Positions 35,516-46,824 of a stretch of DNA of 64,000 bases are shown piece after piece (the first letter of the stretch is position 1; each line of letters starts with the position of its first letter). The stretch spans positions 79,045,566-79,109,565 of the forward strand of contig OZ024928.1 of assembly GCA_964017235.1 (NCBI GenBank). The letters are read 5' to 3'. Both the position numbers and the translations under genes were made by a program. Origin of the DNA: Sabellastarte sp. h YS-2021. Its lineage: Eukaryota > Annelida > Polychaeta > Sabellida > Sabellidae. Under the pieces are notes generated by a model. It was not told the origin of the DNA. It made no database searches and saw only the letters and a list, made by a program, of their open reading frames with translations.

Positions 35516-38500
35516 AAAGAACTGAGACTGGACAGATTGTGTACAGTTTGTGGCGAGGGTGGTGCCCACTATGTAAGTAAATGAAGGAGTATAGGCCCAC
35601 TTTGTCATAACAAGAGGAGGTATAGGCCCACTCTGCAAGTAAGGGAGTAAGTGAGGCTGGACAGTCTGTGTACAGTAGATGAATAGGGTGGTGCCCACTA
35701 TGTAAGTAAATGAAGGAGTATAGGCCCACTTTGTCATAACATGAGGAGGTATGGGCCCACTGTGCAAGTAAGGGAGTAAGTGAGGGTGGACAGTCTGTGT
35801 ACAGTAGATGACGATGGTGGTGCCCACTATGTAAGTAATTGAAAGGGTATAGGCCCACTGTGTCATAAAATGAGGAGGTATCGGCCCACTGTTCAAGTAG
35901 GGAGGAAATTAAGCTGGACAGTTTGTGTACAGTAGATGGCTTTGGTGGTACACCCTGTGTAAGTAAATGAGGGGTGCATGCCCACTGTGTCATAAAATGA
36001 GGAGGTATGGGCCTACTGTGCAAGTAAAGGAGGAAGTAAGGCTGGGCAGTCTGTGTACAGTAGATGGCAAGGGTGGTGCCCACTGTGTCAAAAAATGAGG
36101 AGGTATGGAACCACTGTGCAAGTAAGGGAGGAAATGAAGCTGGACAGTTTGTGTACAGTAGACGGCTTTGGTGGTGCACCCTGTATAAGTAAATGGGGGT
36201 ATAGGCCCACTGTTGCATAAAATGAGGAGGTATGGGCCCACTGTGTAAGTAAGGGAGGAAGTGAGGCTGGACAGTCTGTGTACAGTAGATGGCGAGAGTG
36301 GTGGTCACTATGTAAGAAAATGAGGGGGTATATATAGGCCTACTGTGTCATAAAATGAGGAGGTATGGGCCCACTGTGCAAATAAGGGAGGAACTGAGGC
36401 TGCACAGTTTTTGCAAAGTAGATGGCGAGGGTGGTGCCAACTGTGTAAGTATGTGAGGGGGTATAGGCCCACTGTGTCATAAAATAAGAAGGTATGGGCT
36501 CATTGTGTAAGTTAGGGGGGAATAAGTCTGCACAGTTTGTGTAAAGTAGATGGCGAGGGTGGTGCCCACTGTGTAAGTAGATGATGGGGTACAGGCCCAC
36601 TGTGTCATAAAATGAGGGGTATAGGCCCACTGTGTCATACAATTAGAAGGTATGGGCCCATTGTGTAAGTAAGGGAGGAACTGAGGCTGCACAGTTTGTG
36701 TAAAGTAGATGGCGAGGGTTGTACCAACTGTGTAAGTAATAGTATAGGCCCCAGTATAGTAGGGGTATAGGCCCACTGTGTCATAATATGAGGAGGTATG
36801 GGCCCACTGTGTAAGTAAGGGAGGAACAGAGGTTGGACAGTTTGTGTAGTGCAGATGCCGATGGTGGTGCCCACTGTGGAAGTAGATGATAGGGTACAGG
36901 CCCACTGTGACATAAAATCACGGGGTATAGGCCCACTGTGCCATAAAATGAGGAGGTATGGGCCCATTGTGTAAGTAAGGGAGGAACTGAGGCTGCACAG
37001 TTTTTGCAAAAAAGATGGTGAGGGTGATGCCAACTGTGTAAGTAAATTAGGGGGTATAGGCCCACTGTGACATAAAATGAGGAGGTATGGTCCCATTGTG
37101 TAAGTAAGGGAGGAACTGAGGCTGCATATTTTGCTGTACAGTAGATGGCGAGGTTGGTACTCACTATGTAAGAAAATGAGGGAGTATAGGCCCACCGTGT
37201 CATAAGTGAGGTGGTATGGGCCCACTGTGCCAGTAAGGGAGTAAGTGAGGCTATACAGTTTGTGTACAGTAGATGGCGAGGGTGGTGCCGATTGGGTAAG
37301 TAAATGGAGTATAGGCCCACTGTGTCATAAACTGAGGAGGCATAGGCCCACTATACAAATAAGTCAGGAAGTGAGGCTGAACAGTCTGTGTCCATTAGAT
37401 GTCGAGGGTGGTGCCCACTGTGTAAGTAAATGAGGAGGTATAGGCCCACTGTGTCATAAAATGAGGAGGTATGGGCCCACTGTGCAAGTAAGGGAGGAAC
37501 TGAGGCTAGACAGTGTGTGTTCATTAGTTGGCGAGGTTGGTGCTCACTGTGTAAGTAAATGAGGGGGTATAGGCCTACTGTGTCCTAAAATGAGGAGGTA
37601 TGGAACCACTGTGGAAGTAAGGGGAGAAGTGAGGCTGGATAGTCTGTGTACAGTAGATAGCGAGGGTGGTGCCCACTGTATGAGAAAATGAGGGGGTATA
37701 GGCCCACTGGTCAAAACATGAGGAGGTATGGAACCATTGTGGAAGTAAGGGAGGAAATGAGGCTGGACACTCTGTGTGCAGTAAAAGGCGAGGGTGGTGC
37801 CCACTGTGAACGAAAATGAGGTTTTATGGGCCCACTGTGCAAATAAGGGAGGAACTGAGGCTGGACAGTTTGTGTCCAGTAGACGGCTTGGGTGGTGCCC
37901 ACTGTGTAAGTAAATGAGGGGGTATAGGCCTACTGTGTCATAAAATGAGGAGGTATGGGCCCACTGTGCAAGTAAGGAAGAAATAAGGCTGGACTGTCTG
38001 TGTACAGTAGATGGCGAGGTTGGTACTCACTGTGAAAGAAAATGAGGGGGTATAGGCCCACTCTGTCATAAATGAGGAGGTATGGGCCCACTGGTGAAGT
38101 AAGGGAGGAAATGAGGCTATACAGTTTGTGTACAGTAGATGGCGAGGGTGGTGCCCACTGGGTAAGTAAATGGAGTATAGGCCCACTGTGTCATAGAATG
38201 AGGAGGTATAAGCCCACTGTACAAGTAAGGGAAGAAGTGGGGCTGGACAGTCTGTGTACAGTAGATGGCGAGGGTGGTGCCCACTGTTTAAGAAAATGAG
38301 GGGGTATAGGCCCACTGTGTCCAAAAATGAGGAGGTATGGAACCACTGTGGAAATAAGGGAGGAAGTGAGGCTGGATACTCTGTGTACAGTAGATGGCGA
38401 GGGTGGTGCCCACTGTGTAGGAAAATGAGGAGGCATGGGCCCACTCTGCAAATAAGGGAGGAACTGAGGCTGGACAGTTTGTGTCCAGTAGATGACGAGG

Positions 38501-39056
38501 GTGGTGCCCACTGTGTAAGTAAATGAGGGGGTATAGGCCTACTGTGTCATAAAATGAGGAGGTATGGGCCCACTGTGCAAGTAAGGCAGGAACTGAGGCT
38601 GGGCAGTCTGTGTACAGTAGATGACAAGATTGGTGCTCACTCTGTAAGTAACTGAGGGGGTATAGGCCCACTTTGTCATAAATGAGTAGGGATGGGCCCA
38701 CTGTACAAGTAAGGGAGGAACTGAGGCTGGAAAGTCTATGTACAGTAGATGGCGAGAGTAGTACTCACTCTTTAAGTAAATGAGGGGGTATAGGCCCACT
38801 GTGTCATAAATGAGGAGTGATGGGCCCACTGTATAAGTAAGGGAGGAACTGAGGTTGGACAGTCTATGTACAGTAGATGGCGAGGGTGGTACTTACTCTG
38901 TAAGTAAATGAGGGGGTATAGGCCCACTGTGTCATAAATGAAGAAGTATGGGCCCACTGTGGAAGTCTGTCTGTCTGTGTACAGTAGATGGCGAGGGTGG
39001 TGCTCACTGTGTAATTAAATGAAGGGGTATAAGCCCACTGTGTCAAAAAATGGGGA
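35516..39056 (-). repeat. ~128-bp satellite array, inverted
   Basis: Same satellite as 30441-34008, reversed, so the AGGTCA module sits between two facing arrays. In this orientation each unit reads 'ggcccactgtgtcataaaatgagg' and 'cactgtgtaagtaaatgagg' type phrases. Units near 36400-37100 form a distinct subfamily with 'aggctgcacagttt'. The inner and outer parts are collinear with the array at 43541-46254. Confidence 0.95.
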
Positions 39057-39262
39057 GACAGGATAGATAGTGATAGTTATGCTTGCCATTTAATAATAAA
39101 TTTATAATTTCATGAAAAACTGTATGCTCATTGAGCGGGTCCCACTGTGCAAAAAGCATGTCCCACTACAACACTGCACAGTGGGCCCCGAGGCCGGCTG
39201 TGTTTGCCTCTCTTCAGCGCTGAACCCCCTTCACGGTTTGTGAGGGTCACATGTGCGCACAT
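39057..39262 (+). other. Array-end module with TCAGCGCTGAAC
   Basis: Nearly identical to 46255-46432. Contains a stem-loop, CCCACTGTGCA at 39141-39151 with TGCACAGTGGG at 39175-39185, then GAGGCCGGC and TTCAGCGCTGAACC (AGCGCT at 39216-39221). Homology with the other copy ends about 39232. The rest is interrupted by the MITE. Confidence 0.75.
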
Positions 39263-39679
39263 TAGGCGTATTTCACAACCGTAATCCGTCGAATCTAGAT
39301 TCGTCAGATCAACGGATTCGCTTGTTTTGTGACTTGAATCTGAATCTGGATTATGAATCCGTTGATCTACCTCTCGAGGTAGATCAACAGATTCAGTGTC
39401 CTTGGATTACCCATAATTCTTTGTAAAATAATGGCAGCAACATGTGAGAAAAAAATTTTAACATTTGGGAAATTTTTATTATATTGTAATATGATAATAT
39501 TATTTTACTATATACTGGCATATATTAATACATTATATTTATGTCGGTTCATCTTATTTTCATATTTTAGATTCAGATCTATAGAAAATTGCATTTCACG
39601 AATCTAGCTAATCCAACGAATCCAAATCTGAATCTAGATTCGACGGATTATGCAGATTCTTGGTTGTGAAATACGCCTA
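39263..39679. mobile_element. 417-bp MITE with TA-flanked inverted termini
   Basis: Termini GGCGTATTTCACAACC (39265-39280) and GGTTGTGAAATACGCC (39662-39677) are perfect inverted repeats, each flanked by TA, as expected for a Tc1/mariner-type target duplication. The interior is full of short complementary blocks (aatccg, aatctagatt) and a 13-bp stem (gttgatctacctc/gaggtagatcaac) around 39357-39384. It has no coding capacity, so it must be mobilised by another element's transposase (inference). Confidence 0.85.
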
Positions 39680-40480
39680 CTGTGTTACATGTGCAGTGCA
39701 CATTGTGTTACATGTACAGTCATATGTTACGCGTGCGATTTTATGCGGCACATGTGTTACATCATAATGAACGCTTTGGTATAGTTAAAATTTCCCGTTA
39801 TTTCTCATACAAGGTTAAGTTTGATATCAAAACGTTCGCCGGGACTCACTGATTAAGACGCTTTTCGAATTTTTAAAATCCGACTATCCCTCGCAGAGTT
39901 GGGGCCGTTTGAAAAATGCAAATTATGTGTCTCTTAACATAGTTAATGAATATTTTTTTGAAATTTTTATTAATGGTTTAACAGGAGCGTGTTTCATATC
40001 AACACGTTCGTCTAGACTCACTGATTAAGACGCTTTTTTAATTTTTAAAATCGGACTATTCCTCAAAAAGTTATGAGTATTTGAAAATTCTACATTATAA
40101 TTCCTTAACAAGCCCCTTTTTAATGATTAAAGACACCAGCTGTGCGAATGGCATTGTCAATAGGTGATAATAGGCTTTTACAATGGGACTTTTTTAATGT
40201 GCTGGATTTCAAAATATTGTGCATTTATTATTCGGGGTTATAGTATTAGGTATCAAAATTTTCGTCTGGAGATATGGATCGAGGTCCTTTTTGAATTTTT
40301 AAAATCGGACTATCCCTCAAAAAGTTATGAGCATTTGAAAATTATGCATTATAATTCCTTAACAAGACCTTTTTAATTATGAATGACACCACCTGTGTGA
40401 ATGGCTTTGTCAGTGGGGGATAATAGCCTTTCCATTGGACTCTAGTATATGATATTTAAATTTTTGTTACTTTGGTATAT
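39680..40480 (+). repeat. Three degenerate direct repeats
   Basis: Copies at about 39826-39940, 39999-40110 and 40252-40360 share 'gacgcttttt', 'aatttttaaaatcggactat' and 'ttatgagcatttgaaaatt'. AT-rich; no gene recognised. Confidence 0.7.
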
Positions 40481-41523
40481 TAGAGGGATTCTTACTTATT
40501 CCAGTATAATTAAATAAGTCATTGAAAAAAACTTTAAAATAAGGTAATTACTTTAAAATAAAGGTAATAATGTACAGGGGGTTGGTTTAAATTAAAGGGA
40601 TTGGGTTTGAATTATACGTGACGTCTAATGAAAGGCTACTGTGCCAATGTGAAACTGGGTCCCTTTAACTGGGGAAAAATTGTGGGAAAAAAGCTTGACC
40701 ATTACTTGTGTGTACTTTTTTGGTTAGCTTTAATTTGTAGATGTTTAAATGACCCCTGTTGTTGATTTAAATACAATAATTCAATATTTCAATTTCTTTC
40801 ATGATCAATTTTTATATAGCTTTACATGCCCCTTATTTGTTGGTGATGCTATGAATATTTTATATACTTCATTCCAATAAATGTATTCCATTTCAACCTA
40901 ATTTTCACAGATAATTATCACCCCTGCATCAAGTAAACCCCACCTCCCCCCATATCCCCCTTGCACAGATGTCCCGTGATTTGAACTCAGTTGGCTGTTT
41001 GGTCATGCCAATCGGATTGCTGGAATTATAGTTGCTGGAAATATAGTCACCCCAATGGAAATCCAGGATTTTTTATGATGCTTTTATTTTGAAAATATGA
41101 AAAGTAGCAAACACTAGAGTCATTCAGCGGTTAATGGACTATATAATCCTTTTACCTTTCATGACTATTTCATTTTTAAATGTCCTTACAAATTTTTACG
41201 GGTTTAAATGTCTTAACTATTTTGGATGTTTCATATTTATGATAAATTTGTAGTTTTAAATGTCCCTTATTTGTTGCTATATTTGTTGGTGATGCTATGA
41301 ATATTTTATGTACTTCCTTCCAATAAATGTATTTTATTTCAACCTCATTTTCACAGATAATTAACACACCCTGCATTAAGTAAACCCCCAACTCCCCCAT
41401 ATCCCCCCCTCCTCACACAGATGGGCCGTGACTGCTGGTCACAAAAATCTATACAACCCCCCACAGGGACCACGTAGATTGTGTGACTATTTGTGTGACT
41501 ATACTACCCCCCTTACTACTACT
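40481..41523 (+). repeat. AT-rich stretch with a ~150-bp dispersed direct repeat
   Basis: A block at about 40820-40980 ('ttggtgatgctatgaatatt' through 'agtaaacccc') recurs at about 41283-41435, some 465 bp later, at roughly 85-90% identity by eye. Nothing coding is recognisable. Confidence 0.7.
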
Positions 41524-42480
41524 GTCCAGCCTCAGTTCCTCCCTTACTTGCACAGTGGGCCCATAACTCCTCATTTTATGCAACAGTGGGCGTATACCCC
41601 TCATTTTATGCAACAGGGAGCACCACCTTTGCCATCTACTGTATGCAGACTGTCCAGCCTCAGTTCTTCCTTTTCTTGTACAGTGGGCCTATATCTCCTC
41701 ATTTTTGACAAAGTGGGCCTATACCCACTTATTTTCTTACACAGTGGGCACCACCCTCGGCATCTACTGTACACACACTGTCCAGCCTCATTTCCCCTCT
41801 TACTTGCACAGTGGGCCGATACATCCTCATTTTATGACACAGTGGGCCTATACCCCGCATTTTCTTACCCAGTGGGCACCACACTCACTATCTACTGTAC
41901 CATCCCCCCATCTCATGGACACACACTGTCCAGCCTCAGTTCCTCCCTTAGTTGCAGAGTGAGCCCATATCTCCTCATTTTATGACACAGTAGGCCTATA
42001 CCCCCCATTGACTTACACAGTGGGCAGCACACTCGCAATCTTCTGTACACAGATTGTCCTGCCTCACTTCCTCCCTTACTTGTACAGTGGGCCCATACCC
42101 CCTCATTTTCTTACAGAGTGGGCCCCACCCTCACTATCTACTGTACCATCCCCCAACTCATGGACACACACTGTCCAGCCTCAGTTCCTCCCTTAGTTGC
42201 ACAGTGGGCCCATACCTCCTCATTTTATGACACAGTGGGCCTATACCCCCTCATTTACTTACACAGTGAGCACCAACGTCACCATCTAATGAACACATAC
42301 TGTCCAGTCTCTGTCTGTCTTTTACTTGCACAGTGGGCCCATACCTCCTCATTTCAGGACACATTGGGTCTATACCCCCTTATTTACTTACACAATGGAC
42401 ACCATCCTAGCCATCTACTGGACACAAATTGCCCAGTCTCAGTTCCACCATTACCTACACAATGGGCCCATACCTTCTCA
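41524..42480 (+). repeat. ~128-bp satellite array, forward (short copy)
   Basis: About seven units of the CACAGTGGGC satellite, with extra 'ctcatggacacacactgtcc' linkers at about 41915 and 42155. The last units are nearly the same as the end of the array at 33750-34008. Confidence 0.93.
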
Positions 42481-43390
42481 TTGTATAACTCATTGACCCC
42501 ACTTAACCTTGAAACTGGAATCAAAGGTCAAATTAAATTCTTGCAAATTATTAACAGCCTATGATTTGCTATGATTGTTTTCACATTTCCAATAATAAGG
42601 AAGGTATGGGACCTTTTCAGTATGATGACCTCACCTGACCTTGAAATAAGGGTAAAAGGTTAAATTCAAGATGTGCTAAAGATTCAAAGGCTACGGTTTA
42701 GGTTGTTTTCACACTGGAGCTCTATTGAGACATAAAATACCGGTAGAATCAGATATGCAAGATCAAAGGTCAAATACAGATCACACCATGACGTTGCACA
42801 CATATAACCCTTGACCAATGTCCCTACCACATATTAACTTCCTACACTTTACGGTTTCTGAGATATACCCTGGACAAGATCACTATGGTCACATGGCAAG
42901 GTCAAAGGTCAAATCAAGGTCGAGCCATGACATTGCACACCTACAACCCTTGACCAATGTCCCTACCACATATCAACTTCCTACACCTTATGGTTCCTGA
43001 GATATAGCCCAAACAAAATTTTATAGGTCAAGGTCACTACGGCAAGGTCAAAGGTAAAATCAAGTTCAGACCATGACATTGCACACCTACACCTCATAAC
43101 CAATGTTCCTACCAAGTATCAACTTCATACATCTTACGGTTGCCGAGATATAGCACAGACAACTTTTTATAGGTCAAGGTCACTACGGCAAGGTCAAAGG
43201 TCAAATCAGGGTCAGACCATGACGTTGCACACCTACACCCCCTAACCAATGTCCCTACCAAGTATCAACTTCCTACACCTTACAGTTTCTGAGATACAGG
43301 TCGGACAAGCTTTTTCCCACCGCCCATCCGCCCGCCCATCCAGACACCATGGGTGAATAACAATACCCGGACAGCCCTTAAGGGCTGTGG
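42481..43390 (+). repeat. AGGTCA module, fourth copy
   Basis: Collinear with 34009-35395 but with fewer ~140-bp units. Perfect AGGTCAAAGGTCA repeats are at 42899-42911 and 43191-43203. It ends with the full closing sequence 'ccatgggtgaataacaatac' and an 18-bp perfect palindrome ACAGCCCTTAAGGGCTGT near 43371-43388. Confidence 0.85.
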
Positions 43391-43540
43391 GGTAAAAATA
43401 CTGCAGCATCAATGACGGTGGGGTAGGCTGTCTGAAAACAGGGGGTGAAACCAACAAGCTTCCACTTTTCAAGGGACACTTAATAACCACATTACATAAT
43501 GTCCAAACACAGTGAGGTCACCTTACCACGAAGGAAGGAA
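43391..43540 (+). other. Junction segment before the inverted array
   Basis: Counterpart of 35396-35515. No gene. Confidence 0.65.
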
Positions 43541-46254
43541 CTGAGAACTGTGTAAGTAAATGAGGGATATAGGTCTGCTGTGTCATAAAATGAGGAGGTA
43601 TGGGCCCACTGTGCAAGTAATAGAGGAAATGAGGCTGGGCAGTCTGTGTACAGTAGATGGCGCGGGTGGTGCCCACTCTGTTAGTAAATGAGGGGGTATA
43701 GGCCCACTGTGTCATAAAATGAGGAGGTATGGGCCCACTGTGCAAGTAAGGGAGTAAGTGAGGGTGAACAGTCTGTGTACAGTAGATAAATAGGGTGGTG
43801 CCCACTATGTAAGTAAATGAAGGAGTATAGGCCCACTTTGTCATAACATGAGGAAGTATGGGCCCACTGTGCAAGTAAGGGAGTAAGTGAGGCTGGACAG
43901 TCTGTGTACAGTAGATGACGACGGTGGTGCCCACTATGTAAGTAATTGAAAGGGTATAGGCCCACTGTGTCATAAAATGAGGAGGCATGGGCCCATTGTG
44001 TAAGTAAGGGAGGAACTGAGGCTGCACAGTTTGTGTAAAGTAGATGGCGAGGGTTGTACCAACTGTGTAAGTAAATATGGGGGTATAGGCCCACTGTGTC
44101 ATAATGTGAGGAGGTATGTAAGTAAGGGAGGAACAGAGGTTGGACAGTTTGTGTAGTGCAGATGCCGATGGTGGTGCCCACTGTGTAAGTAGATGATGGG
44201 GTACAGGCCCACTGTGACATAAATTCACGGGGTATAGTCCCACTGTGCCATAAAATGAGGAGGAATGGGCCCATTGTGTAAGTAAGGGAGGAACTGAGGC
44301 TGCACAGTTTTTGCAAAATAGATGGTGAGGGTGATGCCAACTGTGTAAGTAAATTAGGGGGTATAGGCCCACTGTGACATAAAATGAGGAGGTATGGCCC
44401 CATTGTGTAAGTAAGGGAAGAACTGAGGCTGCATATTTTGTGTACAGTAGATGGCGAGGTTGGTACTCACTATGTAAGAAAATGAGGGGGTATAGGCCCA
44501 CCGTGTCATAAGTGAGGTGGTATGGGCCCACTGTGCAAGTTAGGGAGTAAGTGAGGCTATACAGTTTGTGTACAGTAGATGGCGAGGGTGGTGCCGATTG
44601 GGTAAGTAAATGGAGTATAGGCCCACTGTGTCATAAACTGAGGAGGCATAGGCCCACTATACAAATAAGTCAGGAAGTGAGGTTGGACAGTCTGTGTACA
44701 GTAGATGACGAGGGTCCTGCTCACTGTGTAAGTAAATGAGGGGGTACAGGCCCACTGTGTCATAAATTGAGGAGGTATGGACCCACTGTGCAAGTAAGGG
44801 AGGAACTGAGGCTGAACAGTCTGTGTCCATTAGATGTCAAGGGTGGTGCCCACTGTGTAAGTAAATGAGGAGGTATAGGCCCACTGTGTCATAAAATGAG
44901 GAGGTATGGGCCGACTGTGCAAGTAAGGGAGGAACTGGGGCTGGACAGTCTCTGTGTAGTAGATGGCGAGGGTGCTGCTTACTGTGTAAGTAAATGAGGG
45001 GGTACAGGCCCACTGTGTCATAAATTGAGGAGGTATGGACCCACTGTGCAAGTAAGGGAGGAACTGAGGCTGAACAGTCTGTGTCCATTAGATGTCAAGG
45101 GTGGTGCCCACTGTGTAAGTAAATGAGGAGGTATAGGCCCACTGTGTCATAAAATGAGGAGGTATGGGCCGACTGTGCAAGTAAGGGAGGAACTGGGGCT
45201 GGACAGTCTCTGTGTAGTAGATGGCGAGGGTGCTGCTTACTGTGTAAGTAAATGAGGGGGTATAGGCCCACTATGTAAGAAAATGAGGAGGTATATGGGC
45301 CCACTGTGCAAGTAAGAGACGAACTGAGGCTAGACAGTGTGTGTTCATAGTTGGCGAGGTTGGTGCTCACTGTGTAAGTATAGGCCTACTGTGTCCTAAA
45401 ATGAGGAGGTATGGAACCACTGTGGAAGTAAGGGGAGAAGTGAGGCTGGATAGTCTGTGTACAGTAGATGGCGAGGGTGGTGCCCACTATATGAGAAAAT
45501 GAGGGGGTATAGGCCCACTGGTCAAAACATGAGGAGGTATGGAACCACTGTGGAAGTAAGGGAGGAAATGAGGCTATACAGTTTATGTACAGTAGATGGC
45601 GAGGGTGGTACCCAATGGGTAAGTAAATGGAGTATAGGCCCACTGTGTCATAGAATGAGGAGGTATAGGCCCACTGTACAAGTAAGGGAAGAAGTGAGGC
45701 TGGACAGTCTGTGTACAGTAGATGGCGAGGGTGGTGTCCACCGTGTAGGAAAATGAGGAGGCATGGGCCCACTCTGCAAATAAGTGAGGAACTGAGGCTG
45801 GACAGTTTGTGTCCAGTAAATGACGAGGGTGGTGCCCACTGTGTAAGTAAATGAGGGGGTATAGACCTACTGTGTCATAAAATGAGGAGGTATGGGCCCA
45901 CTGTGCAAGTAAGGCAGGAATTGAGGCTGGACAATCTGTGTACAGTAGATGACAAGATTGGTGCTCACTCTGTAAGTAACTGAGAGGGTATAGGCCCACT
46001 CTGTCATAAATGAGTAGGGATGGGCCCACTGTACAAGTAAGGGAGGAACTGAGGCTGGAAAGTCTATGTACAGTAGATGGCGAGAGTGGTACTCACTCTG
46101 TAAGTAAATGAGGGGGTATAGGCCCACTGTGTCATAAATGAGGAAGTATGGGCCCACTGTGGAAGTCTGTCTGTCTGTGTACAGTAGATGGCGAGGGTGG
46201 TGCTCACTGTGTAATTAAATGAAGGGGTATAAGCCCACTGTGTCATAAAATGGG
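43541..46254 (-). repeat. ~128-bp satellite array, inverted (second copy)
   Basis: About 21 units in reverse orientation. A ~258-bp block at about 44740-44990 is repeated almost exactly at about 44995-45245, showing recent local duplication. Outer units match those at 38400-39056. Confidence 0.95.
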
Positions 46255-46470
46255 GAGACAGAATAGATAGTGATAGTTATGCTTGCCATTTAATAATAAA
46301 TTTATAATTTCATGAAAAACTGTATGCTCATTGAGTGGGTCCCACTGTGCAAAAGGCATGTCCCACTGCAACACTGCACAGTGGGCCCCGAGGCCGGCTG
46401 TGTTTGCCTCTCTTCAGCGCTGAACCCCCTTCTCCCCCCTCCGAGAAGTGGGTTCAGCGCTGTAATGCTG
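46255..46470 (+). other. Array-end module with a strong TCAGCGCTGAAC hairpin
   Basis: Matches 39057-39232, then forms a hairpin absent there: CAGCGCTGAACCCCCTTCTC (46415-46434) pairs with 46443-46462 with one mismatch around an 8-base loop. A second stem pairs 46341-46351 with 46375-46385. This is the clearest case of the module ending in a fold-back. Confidence 0.8.
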
Positions 46471-46809
46471 CGTCCAGAGAGCCCGTGCACACGACCTGTG
46501 AGTTGGTACCCACCAGTGGAAAGTTTTGACTGTTCTTCACAATTTACCGCTGGTGTGTTTATGTGTGGATGTAAACAAACACAAATGACAAAGAGAAAGA
46601 AATAAAAGAAATCACAATACTTCGCTATCCACCATACAAAAGATATATATTTCATTCGTTATTCGTTTTCTGAGGTTATTTATCAAAATCCATACTTAAA
46701 TTCTTGTGTTTTATATTGTTGATGTATGTCTTTATTTCATTTCAATACTAATATTCAATAAAAAAAGCATCTGCCACAATTTATTTTTGTGTCCCACAGG
46801 ACTGTTCTG
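46471..46809. other. No recognisable feature
   Basis: About 340 bp of AT-rich sequence between the array-end module and the LINE. Neither strand shows a gene or repeat I recognise. Confidence 0.5.
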
Positions 46810-46824
46810 AACATACAGTTTTTT

